From the NCBI GenBank assembly GCA_002383165.1, contig DFXK01000002.1:162635-226634 (forward strand): a stretch of DNA of 64,000 nucleotides, read 5' to 3'. This document shows, piece by piece, positions 45,064 through 53,512 of the stretch; within the stretch, counting starts at the first letter, position 1; each line of letters begins with the position of its first letter. Under the pieces are notes generated by a model that was not told the origin of the DNA, searched no databases, and saw only the letters and a program-made list of their open reading frames with translations. The position numbers and the translations under genes were made by a program. Source of the DNA: Flavobacteriales bacterium UBA4110. Lineage in GTDB: Bacteria > Bacteroidota > Bacteroidia > Flavobacteriales > Weeksellaceae.

Positions 45064-46065
45064 TTAGTTTTCTAATTTGTCTAAGAAAGGATAATTACCT
45101 TGGGAATAAACGAAGTCATAAACCTGAGATGCATCCGGATACGGAGACTGCTCCATAAATTCGATACATTCTTCTACGAATGCTCTTGATTTTTCGTCAA
45201 TCGCTTCTAGGTCTTGTTCTGTAGCCCAATTATTTTCCAGCAATCTGCTTTTCACGATCTCAATCGGATCTTCCAGTTTATACTGAGCAACTTCTTCTTT
45301 CGTTCTGTAAGGCTCTGCATCTGACATTGAGTGACCTCTGTAACGGTAAGTTCTTGCCTCAATAAAAGTAGGTCCGTCTCCTCTTCTAGCTCTTTCAATG
45401 GCCTCATAAGCAGCTTCTGCCACTTTTTCAGGATCCATAGCATCTACAGGAAGACAAGGCATTTCATAACCTAATCCTAATTTATAAATATCTTCGTGAT
45501 TAGCTGTTCTCTTAACAGAAGTTCCCATTGCATAACCGTTGTTCTCACAAACGAAAACTACAGGAAGCTTCCAGTTCATTGCCATATTGAAAGTCTCGTG
45601 AAGCGCCCCTTGACGAACAGCACCATCTCCCATAAAACAAATGTTTACTGCTTTTCTGTCAAAATATTTGTCTGCGAAAGCAATACCAGCTCCCAAAGGA
45701 ATCTGACCTCCTACAATCCCGTGTCCCCCGTAGAAACGGTGCTCCTTGCTGAAGATGTGCATAGAACCACCCATACCTTTGGAAGTTCCGGTTGCTTTTC
45801 CACAAAGTTCTGCCATAATTCTTTTTGGATCTACTCCCATTGCCATTGGATGGATGTGGCATCTGTAAGCGGTGATCATACTGTCTTTCGATAGATCCAT
45901 TGCGTGGGTAAACCCAGCAGGAATGGCTTCCTGCCCATTATAAAGATGTAAAAACCCTCTGATTTTTTGTTTTAGATAAAGAGAACGGCATTTGTCTTCA
46001 AACCTTCTCCACATCGTCATATCTTCGTACCACTTAAGGTAGACTTCTTTAGAAAATTCTTTCAT
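45064..46065 (-). CDS. pdhA: Pyruvate dehydrogenase E1 component, alpha subunit
   Basis: 333 residues from ATG 46065. The thiamine diphosphate motif is GDGAVRQGALHETFNMAMNWKLPVVFVCENN, and the phosphorylation-loop-like region YRGHSMSDAEPYRTKEE is present. A frame extension to 46122 starts upstream of the promoter box at 46086-46093, so it is rejected. The alpha subunit needs an E1-beta partner (pdhB), which is not in this window; the E2 gene follows after 94 bases. It decarboxylates pyruvate for acetyl-CoA synthesis. Confidence 0.96.
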   Translation of the reverse strand: MKEFSKEVYLKWYEDMTMWRRFEDKCRSLYLKQKIRGFLHLYNGQEAIPAGFTHAMDLSKDSMITAYRCHIHPMAMGVDPKRIMAELCGKATGTSKGMGGSMHIFSKEHRFYGGHGIVGGQIPLGAGIAFADKYFDRKAVNICFMGDGAVRQGALHETFNMAMNWKLPVVFVCENNGYAMGTSVKRTANHEDIYKLGLGYEMPCLPVDAMDPEKVAEAAYEAIERARRGDGPTFIEARTYRYRGHSMSDAEPYRTKEEVAQYKLEDPIEIVKSRLLENNWATEQDLEAIDEKSRAFVEECIEFMEQSPYPDASQVYDFVYSQGNYPFLDKLEN

Positions 46066-46085
46066 TGTTGTTTTGAAATATGAAG

Positions 46086-46093
46086 CAAAAATA
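46086..46093 (-). promoter_or_regulatory. -7 box of pdhA-pdhC
   Basis: Minus-strand TATTTTTG, 20 nt before the pdhA ATG, matching TAnnTTTG. It decides the start codon of pdhA. Confidence 0.55.
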
Positions 46094-46278
46094 AGAAAAA
46101 TTTTACTTTCTATTATATGCATATTATCATATTTTTCTAAACGAATAACTATTACAATTTTTACTTACAATATTAATGTAATCGATTGCGCAATACAATT
46201 TATTTACCATCTTCATTATTATTTTACAAACTAATCAATTTTTGACTTTTCAAAATCAACAAAAATCAATATTTAAGA

Positions 46279-46286
46279 TATTTTTG
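46279..46286 (+). promoter_or_regulatory. -7 box of the PAP2-like gene operon
   Basis: TATTTTTG matches TAnnTTTG, 25 nt before ATG 46312. A TTG at 46291 would be only about 4 nt away, so ATG 46312 is the likelier start. Confidence 0.5.
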
Positions 46287-46311
46287 TATATTGTTAGCGA
46301 AATTTGCAACG

Positions 46312-46911
46312 ATGGAAGTCAAAGACCCGATTATTTTATCAATCTCAAGATTTATCTCCAATTTTTTCAATCCATTAGTATCTCTGGTCATTTATTTCTT
46401 TTATTATAGTTATGTCAATTATACTTGGGAGGAAGCAACTAAGAAATTTCTACCGATACTTTTGCTATTAATTATTCCTGTTGGACTCTGGATCTACAGA
46501 AACGTTAAGAAAGGAAATTATACCAATATGGATGTATCGAACAGAAAACAAAGACATTCTCTCTATGTTTTTATTATTCTGGCAACCATTGTCTTTCTTG
46601 CTGTAGATTATTTTATTCACAGGGAAATAGACTGGACTGTTCTGATGCTTTGTATTTTGTTAATGCTGATGCAGGCGAGCAATTTTTTTATCAAAAGCTC
46701 CATGCATACCAGTCTTAACATCTATGTAGCAGCATTGTTTTATGTGATAAGTCCTATAATTGGTGTCGGCTGGTTTTTACTTTCAGTTCTAATTGGTGTT
46801 ACAAGAATCATTCTCAAGCGTCATACAAGTCAAGAAGTACTAGCCGGTGGGGTGATTGCTATTTTTGTATCTTTGATTTACCTCACAATGGTAAGGGTTA
46901 TTATTTTTTAA
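46312..46911 (+). CDS. PAP2-like integral membrane protein
   Basis: 199 residues with about six hydrophobic helices. The PAP2-like pattern is partly kept: NRKQRHSL at the K-x6-RP position, SSMHTS at the PSGH position, and TRIILKRHTSQEVLAGG at the SRxxxxxHxxxD position, where H is present and D is replaced by E. It may be a lipid phosphatase or a degenerate relative. It is followed after 4 bases by a BlaI-like regulator, so it leads a three-gene operon (with DUF4153). Confidence 0.65.
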   Translation: MEVKDPIILSISRFISNFFNPLVSLVIYFFYYSYVNYTWEEATKKFLPILLLLIIPVGLWIYRNVKKGNYTNMDVSNRKQRHSLYVFIILATIVFLAVDYFIHREIDWTVLMLCILLMLMQASNFFIKSSMHTSLNIYVAALFYVISPIIGVGWFLLSVLIGVTRIILKRHTSQEVLAGGVIAIFVSLIYLTMVRVIIF

Positions 46912-46915
46912 AACT

Positions 46916-47398
46916 ATGAAACTACAAACTCTGACAGTATCAGAAGAAGAAGTGATGCGTGTGATCTGGAAAAAAGGCAGTATATATTTTAGGGATTTGG
47001 TCAATTCCTATCCGGAACCGAAACCTCATCAGAATACCATCTCCACATTTCTTAAAATACTGGTGGAAAAAAATTATTTAATAACAGAAAAACAAGGCAG
47101 AATCTATCTGTATTCTCCTGCTGTAAGCTGGGAAAATTATCAAAAAATCGTGACTAAAAAATTTGCAGAGAGTTATTTTGATAATTCAGGTATTGATCTG
47201 GTAAAACTACTGATGGAAGAAAACCTGATTCAGGCTAAGGACTTCAATCAGTTCTTTGAAGTAAAAACCACCGTAGTTGCATTGCAGGAGACTGAAAAAG
47301 ATAATCCGGTGAGAGATCTTGTGAATGAACTTACCAGCGAAAAAAAATCCAAGAAGAAGGATAAGGACAAAAAGAAGAAAAAAGATAAGAAGAAATAA
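46916..47398 (+). CDS. BlaI/MecI/CopY-family regulator with lysine-rich tail
   Basis: 160 residues. A BlaI-type winged HTH is present (LTVSEEEVMRVIWKKGSIYFRDLVNSYPEPKPHQNTISTFLKILVEKNYL), then the dimerisation helices (SYFDNSGIDLVKLLMEENLI), then a C-terminal tail of almost only K, D, E and S (residues 141-160). BlaI-type repressors usually pair with a BlaR/MecR metalloprotease receptor; none is adjacent here. The lysine tail is unusual. It sits between the PAP2-like gene and a DUF4153 gene, 28 bases before the latter. Confidence 0.85.
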   Translation: MKLQTLTVSEEEVMRVIWKKGSIYFRDLVNSYPEPKPHQNTISTFLKILVEKNYLITEKQGRIYLYSPAVSWENYQKIVTKKFAESYFDNSGIDLVKLLMEENLIQAKDFNQFFEVKTTVVALQETEKDNPVRDLVNELTSEKKSKKKDKDKKKKKDKKK

Positions 47399-47426
47399 GG
47401 TTTCTTTTAATTAAAAACTCAAACAA

Positions 47427-49223
47427 ATGATTCAAAAATTAAACGAAATATTTGGGAAAGCTTTGTATGCAATTCGGCAATATCCTTTGGTTTTGTTAAT
47501 GGCGTTATTTGCTTCAATTTGTCTGATGTTTATTGCGGAAGAAAACTTCCGAGCCAGCGAAAAGGTTTTCACTTTAATTAAACTCACATTAGTTTCCTGC
47601 CTTGGGATTTCGTTGATGTTTGGTTTGAAAATCCTTTCACAAAGAATTGGAAAACAGTTTCTATTAGAACTTGGCGGTATTCTTTTTCTTGTTCTACTCT
47701 ATTTTCTATTACCAAAATTAGAGAAAGACTTTACCGAAGTTTATGCATTTTTGCTTGTTCCAACTTATATTTTATCCCATCTTTTTGTTTCATTTGCTGC
47801 ATTTTTCAGAAAGAAAACAGAAATAGATTTTTGGCAGTACAACAAGAATCTCTTTATCAACATTTTCTTGACTGCGGTTTTCACTGGTGTTTTAACTGGT
47901 GGTGTCGAATTGGCGATAGTTGCAGTAGACCAGCTTTTTGATTTTAATTTCGATGATAAAATTTACCTCAGAGTATTTTATCTATTAGCCATTTTCGGAA
48001 GCAGTCTCATCTTTTTATTATTTAATGAAAAAGGATTGGAATATCTTGAAAAAGAAGGAACTTATCCTGTTGTTCTGAAGTTTTTCACACAATATATTCT
48101 TATTCCGCTCCTTATAATATATGTTGTCATCTTATATTTTTATTCAGGGAAAATTTTATTGAACTGGGAATTGCCTCGCGGTTGGGTTTCTTATTTGATT
48201 CTTGCCTATTCTATCGTTGGGATTTTAGCAATTTTACTGGTTCACCCATTGAAAGAAAATTCTGCGAAATCCTGGGTTAAGATTTTCTCCAAGATTTTCT
48301 ATTTCACATTGATTCCTTTATTGATTTTGCTATTCACCGCAATTTTCACGAGGATTTTAGAATATGGGTATACAGAACCAAGATATTACGTATTACTTTT
48401 GGCGATTTGGCTTGTAACCGTGATATTATATTTTATCCTTAACAAAAATCAGAATATCAAATTCATCCCAATCAGTCTTTTTGCTTTTGGATTATTTTCT
48501 TTAATTTTCCCTTATTTCAATACATTTTCTGTTGCTAAGAGAAGTCAGGAAAATCAATTGATGAAAATTTTGAAGGACAACAAATTATTAACTTCAAACC
48601 AAAAAATCGATTTCAAAAAACCAGTCGCCGATAGCGTTGTGACAAAAATAGGAAACGAGTTTGTGTTTCTTATCAAGAGAAATCATAAAGATTTCTTGTT
48701 AAATTTAATTGACACAAAAAAGAGTAAAGACCTTGCGAAAAACATTAATGAAAATAATTTTTGGAGCGCCAATTCTGATATTTACTATAGTTTTTCAGAC
48801 ATCAAAAAAACAACAAAATACGCTTCTAATTATGACAGGCTGGAAGTCATTTCTGATCAAAATATTATTGACGTAAAAGATTTTCAATACGTTTTTTATT
48901 TCAACAGATACAATCACGGTAACAAAAAAATCGGGAGTGATAATTTTGAAATCTATGATAGAGTTACAGACGAAAAACCGCAGTTCAAAGTCATTTTAAA
49001 TTCTGATAAAGAAGCAGATTTTTCTTTATTGATAAAAGATCTGGTTAAGAAATATAAAGGAAAAGCCGGAAAAGTCAACGTTCCAGAGATTTCTATGGAA
49101 GCAGACCTTGTCGATTATCATCTGAAAATGATTTTGGGAAATTTTTCTATAAACCAGTACAGAAACAATACTTATCCAAATGTCACCTATGACGATGCTT
49201 ACTTGCTAATCCGAAAGAAATAA
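47427..49223 (+). CDS. DUF4153-type multi-spanning membrane protein
   Basis: 598 residues. About ten hydrophobic helices span 20-370 (containing TAVFTGVLTGGVELAIVAVDQLFDFN, typical of DUF4153), followed by a large soluble C-terminal domain (about 375-598) that is probably outside. The function of the family is unknown. It ends the PAP2-BlaI-DUF4153 operon and is closed by a bidirectional terminator. Confidence 0.8.
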   Translation: MIQKLNEIFGKALYAIRQYPLVLLMALFASICLMFIAEENFRASEKVFTLIKLTLVSCLGISLMFGLKILSQRIGKQFLLELGGILFLVLLYFLLPKLEKDFTEVYAFLLVPTYILSHLFVSFAAFFRKKTEIDFWQYNKNLFINIFLTAVFTGVLTGGVELAIVAVDQLFDFNFDDKIYLRVFYLLAIFGSSLIFLLFNEKGLEYLEKEGTYPVVLKFFTQYILIPLLIIYVVILYFYSGKILLNWELPRGWVSYLILAYSIVGILAILLVHPLKENSAKSWVKIFSKIFYFTLIPLLILLFTAIFTRILEYGYTEPRYYVLLLAIWLVTVILYFILNKNQNIKFIPISLFAFGLFSLIFPYFNTFSVAKRSQENQLMKILKDNKLLTSNQKIDFKKPVADSVVTKIGNEFVFLIKRNHKDFLLNLIDTKKSKDLAKNINENNFWSANSDIYYSFSDIKKTTKYASNYDRLEVISDQNIIDVKDFQYVFYFNRYNHGNKKIGSDNFEIYDRVTDEKPQFKVILNSDKEADFSLLIKDLVKKYKGKAGKVNVPEISMEADLVDYHLKMILGNFSINQYRNNTYPNVTYDDAYLLIRKK

Positions 49224-49224
49224 T

Positions 49225-49257
49225 AAAAAAAGCGATCAAAATTTGATCGCTTCTATT
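49225..49257. terminator. Bidirectional terminator
   Basis: Stem AAGCGATCAAA (49230-49240) / TTTGATCGCTT with A- and T-rich flanks, between the converging DUF4153 and RRM genes. Confidence 0.88.
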
Positions 49258-49273
49258 TTTTCCAGTTGTAAGA

Positions 49274-49606
49274 TTACCAACGGTTTCCACCTCCACGGTT
49301 TCCGCCTCTATCTCCACCTCCGTAACCACCGCCACGGTTGTTATCGAAAGATCTTCTTGGCTTCTCTTCTCTTGGTCTTGCTTCTGTAACGTTAAGAATT
49401 TTACCGTTAAATTCTTTTTGGTTCAATGCGTCAACAGCTTGTTTACCTTCAGCATCTCCCATTTCTACGAAACCAAATCCCTTTGATCTCCCAGTTTCTC
49501 TGTCAGTGATGATTTTTGCAGAAGAAACTTCTCCATAACCTTCGAATAGTTCTTGCAACTGATGATCTTTAGTTGCGTAATTGATGTTTGAAACAAAAAT
49601 GTTCAT
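49274..49606 (-). CDS. RRM RNA-binding protein with glycine-rich tail
   Basis: 110 residues. One RRM is present, with RNP2 IFVSNI at 3-8 and RNP1 KGFGFVEM at about 41-48, then a Gly/Arg/Asn tail (GGGYGGGDRGGNRGGGNRW). The type is common in Bacteroidetes and cyanobacteria and often cold-induced. It is single-gene and probably acts as an RNA chaperone. A TATATTTG box lies 80 nt upstream, predicting a long leader that holds a possible hairpin. Confidence 0.93.
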   Translation of the reverse strand: MNIFVSNINYATKDHQLQELFEGYGEVSSAKIITDRETGRSKGFGFVEMGDAEGKQAVDALNQKEFNGKILNVTEARPREEKPRRSFDNNRGGGYGGGDRGGNRGGGNRW

Positions 49607-49633
49607 TTTAAAAAAAAATTAAGTTATAAAAAT

Positions 49634-49666
49634 GTTGTTTTAAAATTATAGATAAGGAAAAACAAC
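49634..49666 (-). promoter_or_regulatory. Possible hairpin in the RRM gene leader
   Basis: GTTGTTTT (49634-49641) and AAAACAAC (49659-49666) are perfect inverted repeats inside the predicted leader of the RRM gene, which could act in post-transcriptional control. There is no direct evidence of function. Confidence 0.4.
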
Positions 49667-49686
49667 AAAATGAAGATTATTGATTT

Positions 49687-49694
49687 CAAATATA
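49687..49694 (-). promoter_or_regulatory. -7 box of the RRM gene
   Basis: Minus-strand TATATTTG matching TAnnTTTG, 80 nt before the ATG, giving a leader of about 75 nt. Confidence 0.45.
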
Positions 49695-49769
49695 ATTTGT
49701 TGCAAGGTACGATTATTTTTGAAAAACCAATAACTTCTTTGTTAAATTTAAAAATTAATACACACAAGC

Positions 49770-50630
49770 TCAATCTACCTCTATTCCACGGTTTGCTTCT
49801 AGTATTCTAAACCAGTCTATTGCTTCCAAATCAATCAATAATGATTTTTTCAGTTCACGAATGGTTTCTGTTTTAGAAGTCCCAATTACAGGTATTATTT
49901 TCGATGGATGTTTTAGAAGGAAAGCTAATAAAATCTGATTTTCTTCTGCATTATATTTCTGACAAAGATTTTCGATTATGTTTTTTAATCTGATATTCTG
50001 TTGAGATTGTTCCGAAAAATAATTACCTAAAACCGACCAAGCTGTTGGTCTCAATCCTTTCATCATCAATTGATCTAAAGTTCCATCATTAAAAGCGGAA
50101 ATTTGATTCACAGAAACTTCAATCTGATTAGTTACTAAAGGGAAATATTGATTGATTAATTCAAATTGAGAGACAGAAAAATTACTTGCTCCAAAATGTT
50201 TTACCTTTCCTTGATCTTTTAGAATTTGAAATGTATTGGCGATTTCTTCAGGATTCATCAAAGGTGATGGACGATGCAATAACAAAACGTCCAAATAATC
50301 AGTCTTCAGATTAGAAAGACTTTCATCAACACAATTTTGAATATAATTAGAGTCGTAATTATAGTATTTAAGGGGAGAGGGTTTCTTTTCAGAATTCATT
50401 ACAATTCCACATTTGGAAATAAACTGAACTTTTTCTCTATCAAAATTCATTTCCTTCCAGGCATTTCCAAAAAGTTCTTCTGTGGTATGACCGCCATAAA
50501 TATCAGCGTGATCGAAGGTCGTGATATTCTCATCCAAACAAACTTCTATCAGTTTCTGAATTTCTTTAACGGAATGATTTGCGCCCCAAACACCCCATCG
50601 CATTGTGCCAGCGATGATTTCTGAAAACAT
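49770..50630 (-). CDS. Aldo/keto reductase (YdhF-like)
   Basis: A 286-residue TIM-barrel oxidoreductase. The catalytic tetrad is recognisable: D in TFDHADIYGGHTTEELFG, Tyr in the same segment, Lys in ISKCGIV, and His in LDVLLLHRPSPLM. NADPH binding is suggested by the C-terminal IIPVIGTSKTETI. The length and the GTMRWGVWG N-terminus match the YdhF group. The substrate is unknown. It is divergent from the T9SS beta-helix gene. Confidence 0.9.
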   Translation of the reverse strand: MFSEIIAGTMRWGVWGANHSVKEIQKLIEVCLDENITTFDHADIYGGHTTEELFGNAWKEMNFDREKVQFISKCGIVMNSEKKPSPLKYYNYDSNYIQNCVDESLSNLKTDYLDVLLLHRPSPLMNPEEIANTFQILKDQGKVKHFGASNFSVSQFELINQYFPLVTNQIEVSVNQISAFNDGTLDQLMMKGLRPTAWSVLGNYFSEQSQQNIRLKNIIENLCQKYNAEENQILLAFLLKHPSKIIPVIGTSKTETIRELKKSLLIDLEAIDWFRILEANRGIEVD

Positions 50631-50645
50631 ACTAATAAATTTTCA

Positions 50646-50653
50646 CAAATATA
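50646..50653 (-). promoter_or_regulatory. -7 box of the aldo/keto reductase gene
   Basis: Minus-strand TATATTTG, 15 nt before the ATG. Confidence 0.45.
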
Positions 50654-50679
50654 TTATGTTAAAAATAAAATACATTATA

Positions 50680-50687
50680 TAAATTTG
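50680..50687 (+). promoter_or_regulatory. -7 box of the T9SS beta-helix gene
   Basis: TAAATTTG matches TAnnTTTG, 23 nt before the ATG; back to back with the divergent box at 50646. Confidence 0.45.
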
Positions 50688-50710
50688 ATTCTTAAAAAAT
50701 TTGAAGTCTT

Positions 50711-52141
50711 ATGAATAAATTTACATTTTTATTTGTGATGTGTTGTGGTTTTATCAATGCGCAATTCACTACGCCTAATACTGGAACAACGTACACACTT
50801 GCAAGTCTCTCGGCAGCAGCACCCAATGTTTTACAAGATAAGGGAACTTTTTATATGATGATGGATGACATCACCATTTCTGCAACAGATAAATTAGTTA
50901 TCGATCAAAACACAACTTTGAGTGTATATTCTGACAAAACACTATATGTCTTTGGTGAATACAAAACTACAGCAACTAATTTTTTGATTAACTCTGTAGA
51001 TTCTGGTTTTCCATTCAAAGGAATTCGTTTTGAAGACGGATCTATTGTAGAGATGCGAAACACGAGAGTAGACTATGGTGGTGGAATCCGAGTTTTGACA
51101 GCTAATTTCCTTATGGACAATTGTATTGTTTATAAAAACTATGGTGGTGTTTCTACCAGTGGTGCTATTGGTTTTTCAAAAGGAAGCCCTATTGTGAGTA
51201 ACTCTCAATTCTTAGAAAACACAAAGCCAGCCTTAGGATCTGCTGCAAATGCTACCGTTTCAGCTACTTTTATCAATAACTATCTTTATGGAAATGTAAC
51301 AGAAAACACTAATACGCCTCAAATCAATATGGGACCAGGTGGTGTAGATTCCATTAAAATCATTAATAACACAATTATTGGAGATCGTACAAAAATTATG
51401 GTGGGCGGAATTTCTGCTTCGGCTTTGGCTGGTGGTACCAATAGATTCAGAATTGAAGGTAATACGATCAGAGATAACCGTTACGGAATCACCTCTTATG
51501 CTTCAACCTCAACAGGTATTATCAAAAATAATATTATTGAGAATAACAATACCCAAAACAACCCCAATCTCGGAGGAAGCGGAATCTCTATCTATGGTGC
51601 TAAAGATGTTGTAATCACAGGTAATCAAATCAGAGGTAACCTTTGGGGGATTACAATCTTGAGTAATGGAACTGCAATCTTAGGAACTGAAGAAAAACAC
51701 GGTAATAATATTTTCAAAAACAATGGTAATAATGGAACTACGACCGCTTTCTTCAACAACACTCCTAATACTGTAAACGCTATCGGTAACTGCTGGAGAG
51801 AAGATGAACTTTCTAATGACACAATGGTACAAGCTGTTATCGGAAGCTTAAATCCAAATACAGTTAATTTCAAACCTTATAATTGTGCAGAAATAATGGC
51901 TGTTTCTGATGTTTCAAAATCAAAACTGAGCGTTTACCCTAATCCAAGTAAAAACCATTTCTTTTTGGAAACGGAAAATGCTGGAAACATCGTGATTCAG
52001 GACATTAGTGGAAAAGTTGTTTTCTCTTCTATTGTTAATAAAGGCAAAAACGAAATCAATACTAATCTGCAATCAGGAGTTTATATCATCACACAACAAT
52101 CGGAAGGTAAAAAATCAAACACCAAATTGATTATTAAATAA
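50711..52141 (+). CDS. T9SS cargo: parallel beta-helix repeat surface protein
   Basis: 476 residues. The signal peptide is at 1-17 (ends GFINAQ). Beta-helix-type repeats run through about 90-340 (DNCIVYKNYGG, NNTIIGDRTKI, EGNTIRDNRYGI, KNNIIENNNTQ, TGNQIRGNLWGI), the right-handed fold of pectate lyase-like and adhesin proteins. A C-terminal type A sorting domain follows (VYPNPSKNHFFLE...VYIITQQSEGKKSNTKLIIK). It is secreted by T9SS to the cell surface. No catalytic residues were recognised, so it may be an adhesin or a polysaccharide-binding protein. Confidence 0.88.
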   Translation: MNKFTFLFVMCCGFINAQFTTPNTGTTYTLASLSAAAPNVLQDKGTFYMMMDDITISATDKLVIDQNTTLSVYSDKTLYVFGEYKTTATNFLINSVDSGFPFKGIRFEDGSIVEMRNTRVDYGGGIRVLTANFLMDNCIVYKNYGGVSTSGAIGFSKGSPIVSNSQFLENTKPALGSAANATVSATFINNYLYGNVTENTNTPQINMGPGGVDSIKIINNTIIGDRTKIMVGGISASALAGGTNRFRIEGNTIRDNRYGITSYASTSTGIIKNNIIENNNTQNNPNLGGSGISIYGAKDVVITGNQIRGNLWGITILSNGTAILGTEEKHGNNIFKNNGNNGTTTAFFNNTPNTVNAIGNCWREDELSNDTMVQAVIGSLNPNTVNFKPYNCAEIMAVSDVSKSKLSVYPNPSKNHFFLETENAGNIVIQDISGKVVFSSIVNKGKNEINTNLQSGVYIITQQSEGKKSNTKLIIK

Positions 52142-52162
52142 TTAATATAAAATAAACATTAC

Positions 52163-52192
52163 AAAGCATCACAACACGTGGTGCTTTTTTTA
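52163..52192 (+). terminator. Terminator of the T9SS beta-helix gene
   Basis: Stem AAGCATCAC (52164-52172) / GTGGTGCTT (52177-52185) with one G-T pair, then a T-run. Confidence 0.8.
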
Positions 52193-52241
52193 TGAAAATA
52201 CGTCAAATGCCGTATTGTCAGAATTATTATAATAAAGGAAT

Positions 52242-52462
52242 TTTGGAAAACAATAAATTCTTAACTTTTTAATATGTGCTAAGGTTAATAAAAAAATCAG
52301 CGAAAAATAAATCCTACTTAAAGACAAAAAAACTAATTACAATATGGACAAAAACCATTCGGAATGCTTTACTATCAAACTAATAAAACCATCTAACTAT
52401 ATCTAACCGAAGTAGGTTTATTGTGACCCCTCTAATCGTCCAAAAAAAAGAGGGGTCTTTTT
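52242..52462 (+). ncRNA. Candidate short transcript (sRNA or 20-codon ORF) with own terminator
   Basis: A promoter-like pair TTTG (52242-52245) and TAACTTTT (52262-52269, one mismatch to TAnnTTTG) is followed by a 20-codon ORF from ATG 52344 to TAA 52406 (starts MDKNHSECFT). A strong intrinsic terminator then appears: GACCCCTCT (52425-52433) / AGAGGGGTC (52449-52457) with TTTTT. The unit is about 190 nt. It may be a small RNA, a small peptide gene, or a leader/attenuator of the downstream gene, whose ATG is only 10 nt past the T-run. It is inferred, not recognised. Confidence 0.4.
52425..52462 (+). terminator. Strong intrinsic terminator before the 91-aa membrane protein gene
   Basis: A 9-bp perfect GC-rich stem (52425-52433 / 52449-52457) with a 15-nt loop and five T. 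Its position, 10 nt before an ATG, is odd and could indicate attenuation. Confidence 0.88.
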
Positions 52463-52471
52463 GATTCAATT

Positions 52472-52747
52472 ATGATACAGATCATCTACAGCAGCATTAT
52501 TATAATATTACTCGTCATTATTTTTATTTTGATGAGAAAAATGCGGCGAATAAAATCCGCACACCAGCTAAGGCTTGCCAAGCTATATAACTTGCTCACT
52601 GAGTTTAATTACAAAAAACAACATTATAGTGACAAGGCAAATCTGGAAAACGATCTGAATAATAAAATATCAAAAGCGCACGAACAACTTAGTGCGGATA
52701 TTTTTGGACTGCAAATGGATATTTTTAAAAAAATTACAGAAAAATAA
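52472..52747 (+). CDS. Small membrane-anchored hypothetical protein
   Basis: 91 residues. One N-terminal membrane helix (3-21, IIYSSIIIILLVIIFILM), then a basic stretch (RKMRRIKS) and an amphipathic, probably coiled-coil C-terminus (about 50-91). No family recognised. It comes right after a strong terminator and about 100 bases before a two-component system on the same strand. A regulatory link to that system is possible but not shown. Confidence 0.55.
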   Translation: MIQIIYSSIIIILLVIIFILMRKMRRIKSAHQLRLAKLYNLLTEFNYKKQHYSDKANLENDLNNKISKAHEQLSADIFGLQMDIFKKITEK

Positions 52748-52851
52748 CACAATCAATTAAAAATAATTTTAATTTTATTCAGAAACTAAATTAACCGAAA
52801 ATCATTATTAAATGTTTTTTTGTGCCTTCTAATTAATAAAATCAATTAATT

Positions 52852-53502
52852 ATGATTACAAAAATCGCAATAGCTGAGGACAATTTTCTTCTCGCAAAAT
52901 CCGTTCAGGAAAGACTTTCTTTTTATGACGAGTTCAAAATCAAATTTTTATCCGTGAATGGTAAGGATTTAATTAATAATCTCGAAAAAGATTCAAATGT
53001 CGACTTGATTCTTATGGATATAGAGATGCCTGTGATGAACGGGATAGATACGACAGAGTTCGTTAAAAATAGATATCCTCAAATCAAGATTCTGATTCTA
53101 ACAGTTTTTGACAATGACGAGAATATTTTCAATGCCATAAAGGCTGGAGCTGACGGATATCTACTGAAAGAAACATCACCGGAGCAACTGAAAAAGTCTA
53201 TAAAGGAAGTTCTGGAAGGTGGCGCAGCTATGAGTCCATCCATTGCATACAAAACACTTAAACTGCTACGGAATCCTCAAGAATTTGACATCAAAAAATG
53301 CCATGAAAACATTAAACTTTCCACAAGAGAAATTGAAGTTTTGGAGCAGCTGAGCCGCGGTCTTAATTATAACATCATTGCTCTTAATCTTTTCCTTTCT
53401 CCCAGTACCATTAGAAAACATATCGAAAACATCTACACCAAACTAAAAGTTCATAACAAACTGGAAGCGATTGAAAAGGCTAAGACTAATAGAATAATCT
53501 AA
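52852..53502 (+). CDS. NarL/FixJ-type response regulator
   Basis: 216 residues. The receiver domain is at 1-120 with acidic pocket E9-D10, phosphoacceptor D56 (LILMDIEMP), T84-type Thr (LILTVF) and K106 (LLKETSP). The LuxR/GerE HTH is at about 150-212 (KLSTREIEVLEQLSRGLNYNIIALNLFLSPSTIRKHIENIYTKLKVHNKLEAIEKA). It is the partner of the histidine kinase that starts 10 bases downstream. It likely controls local targets; the input is unknown. Confidence 0.95.
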   Translation: MITKIAIAEDNFLLAKSVQERLSFYDEFKIKFLSVNGKDLINNLEKDSNVDLILMDIEMPVMNGIDTTEFVKNRYPQIKILILTVFDNDENIFNAIKAGADGYLLKETSPEQLKKSIKEVLEGGAAMSPSIAYKTLKLLRNPQEFDIKKCHENIKLSTREIEVLEQLSRGLNYNIIALNLFLSPSTIRKHIENIYTKLKVHNKLEAIEKAKTNRII

Positions 53503-53512
53503 AAAACTGCCA

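Noticed and set aside
46066..46122. N-terminal extension of PdhA to 46122
   Set aside because: It spans the promoter box at 46086-46093 and adds residues not found in the family.
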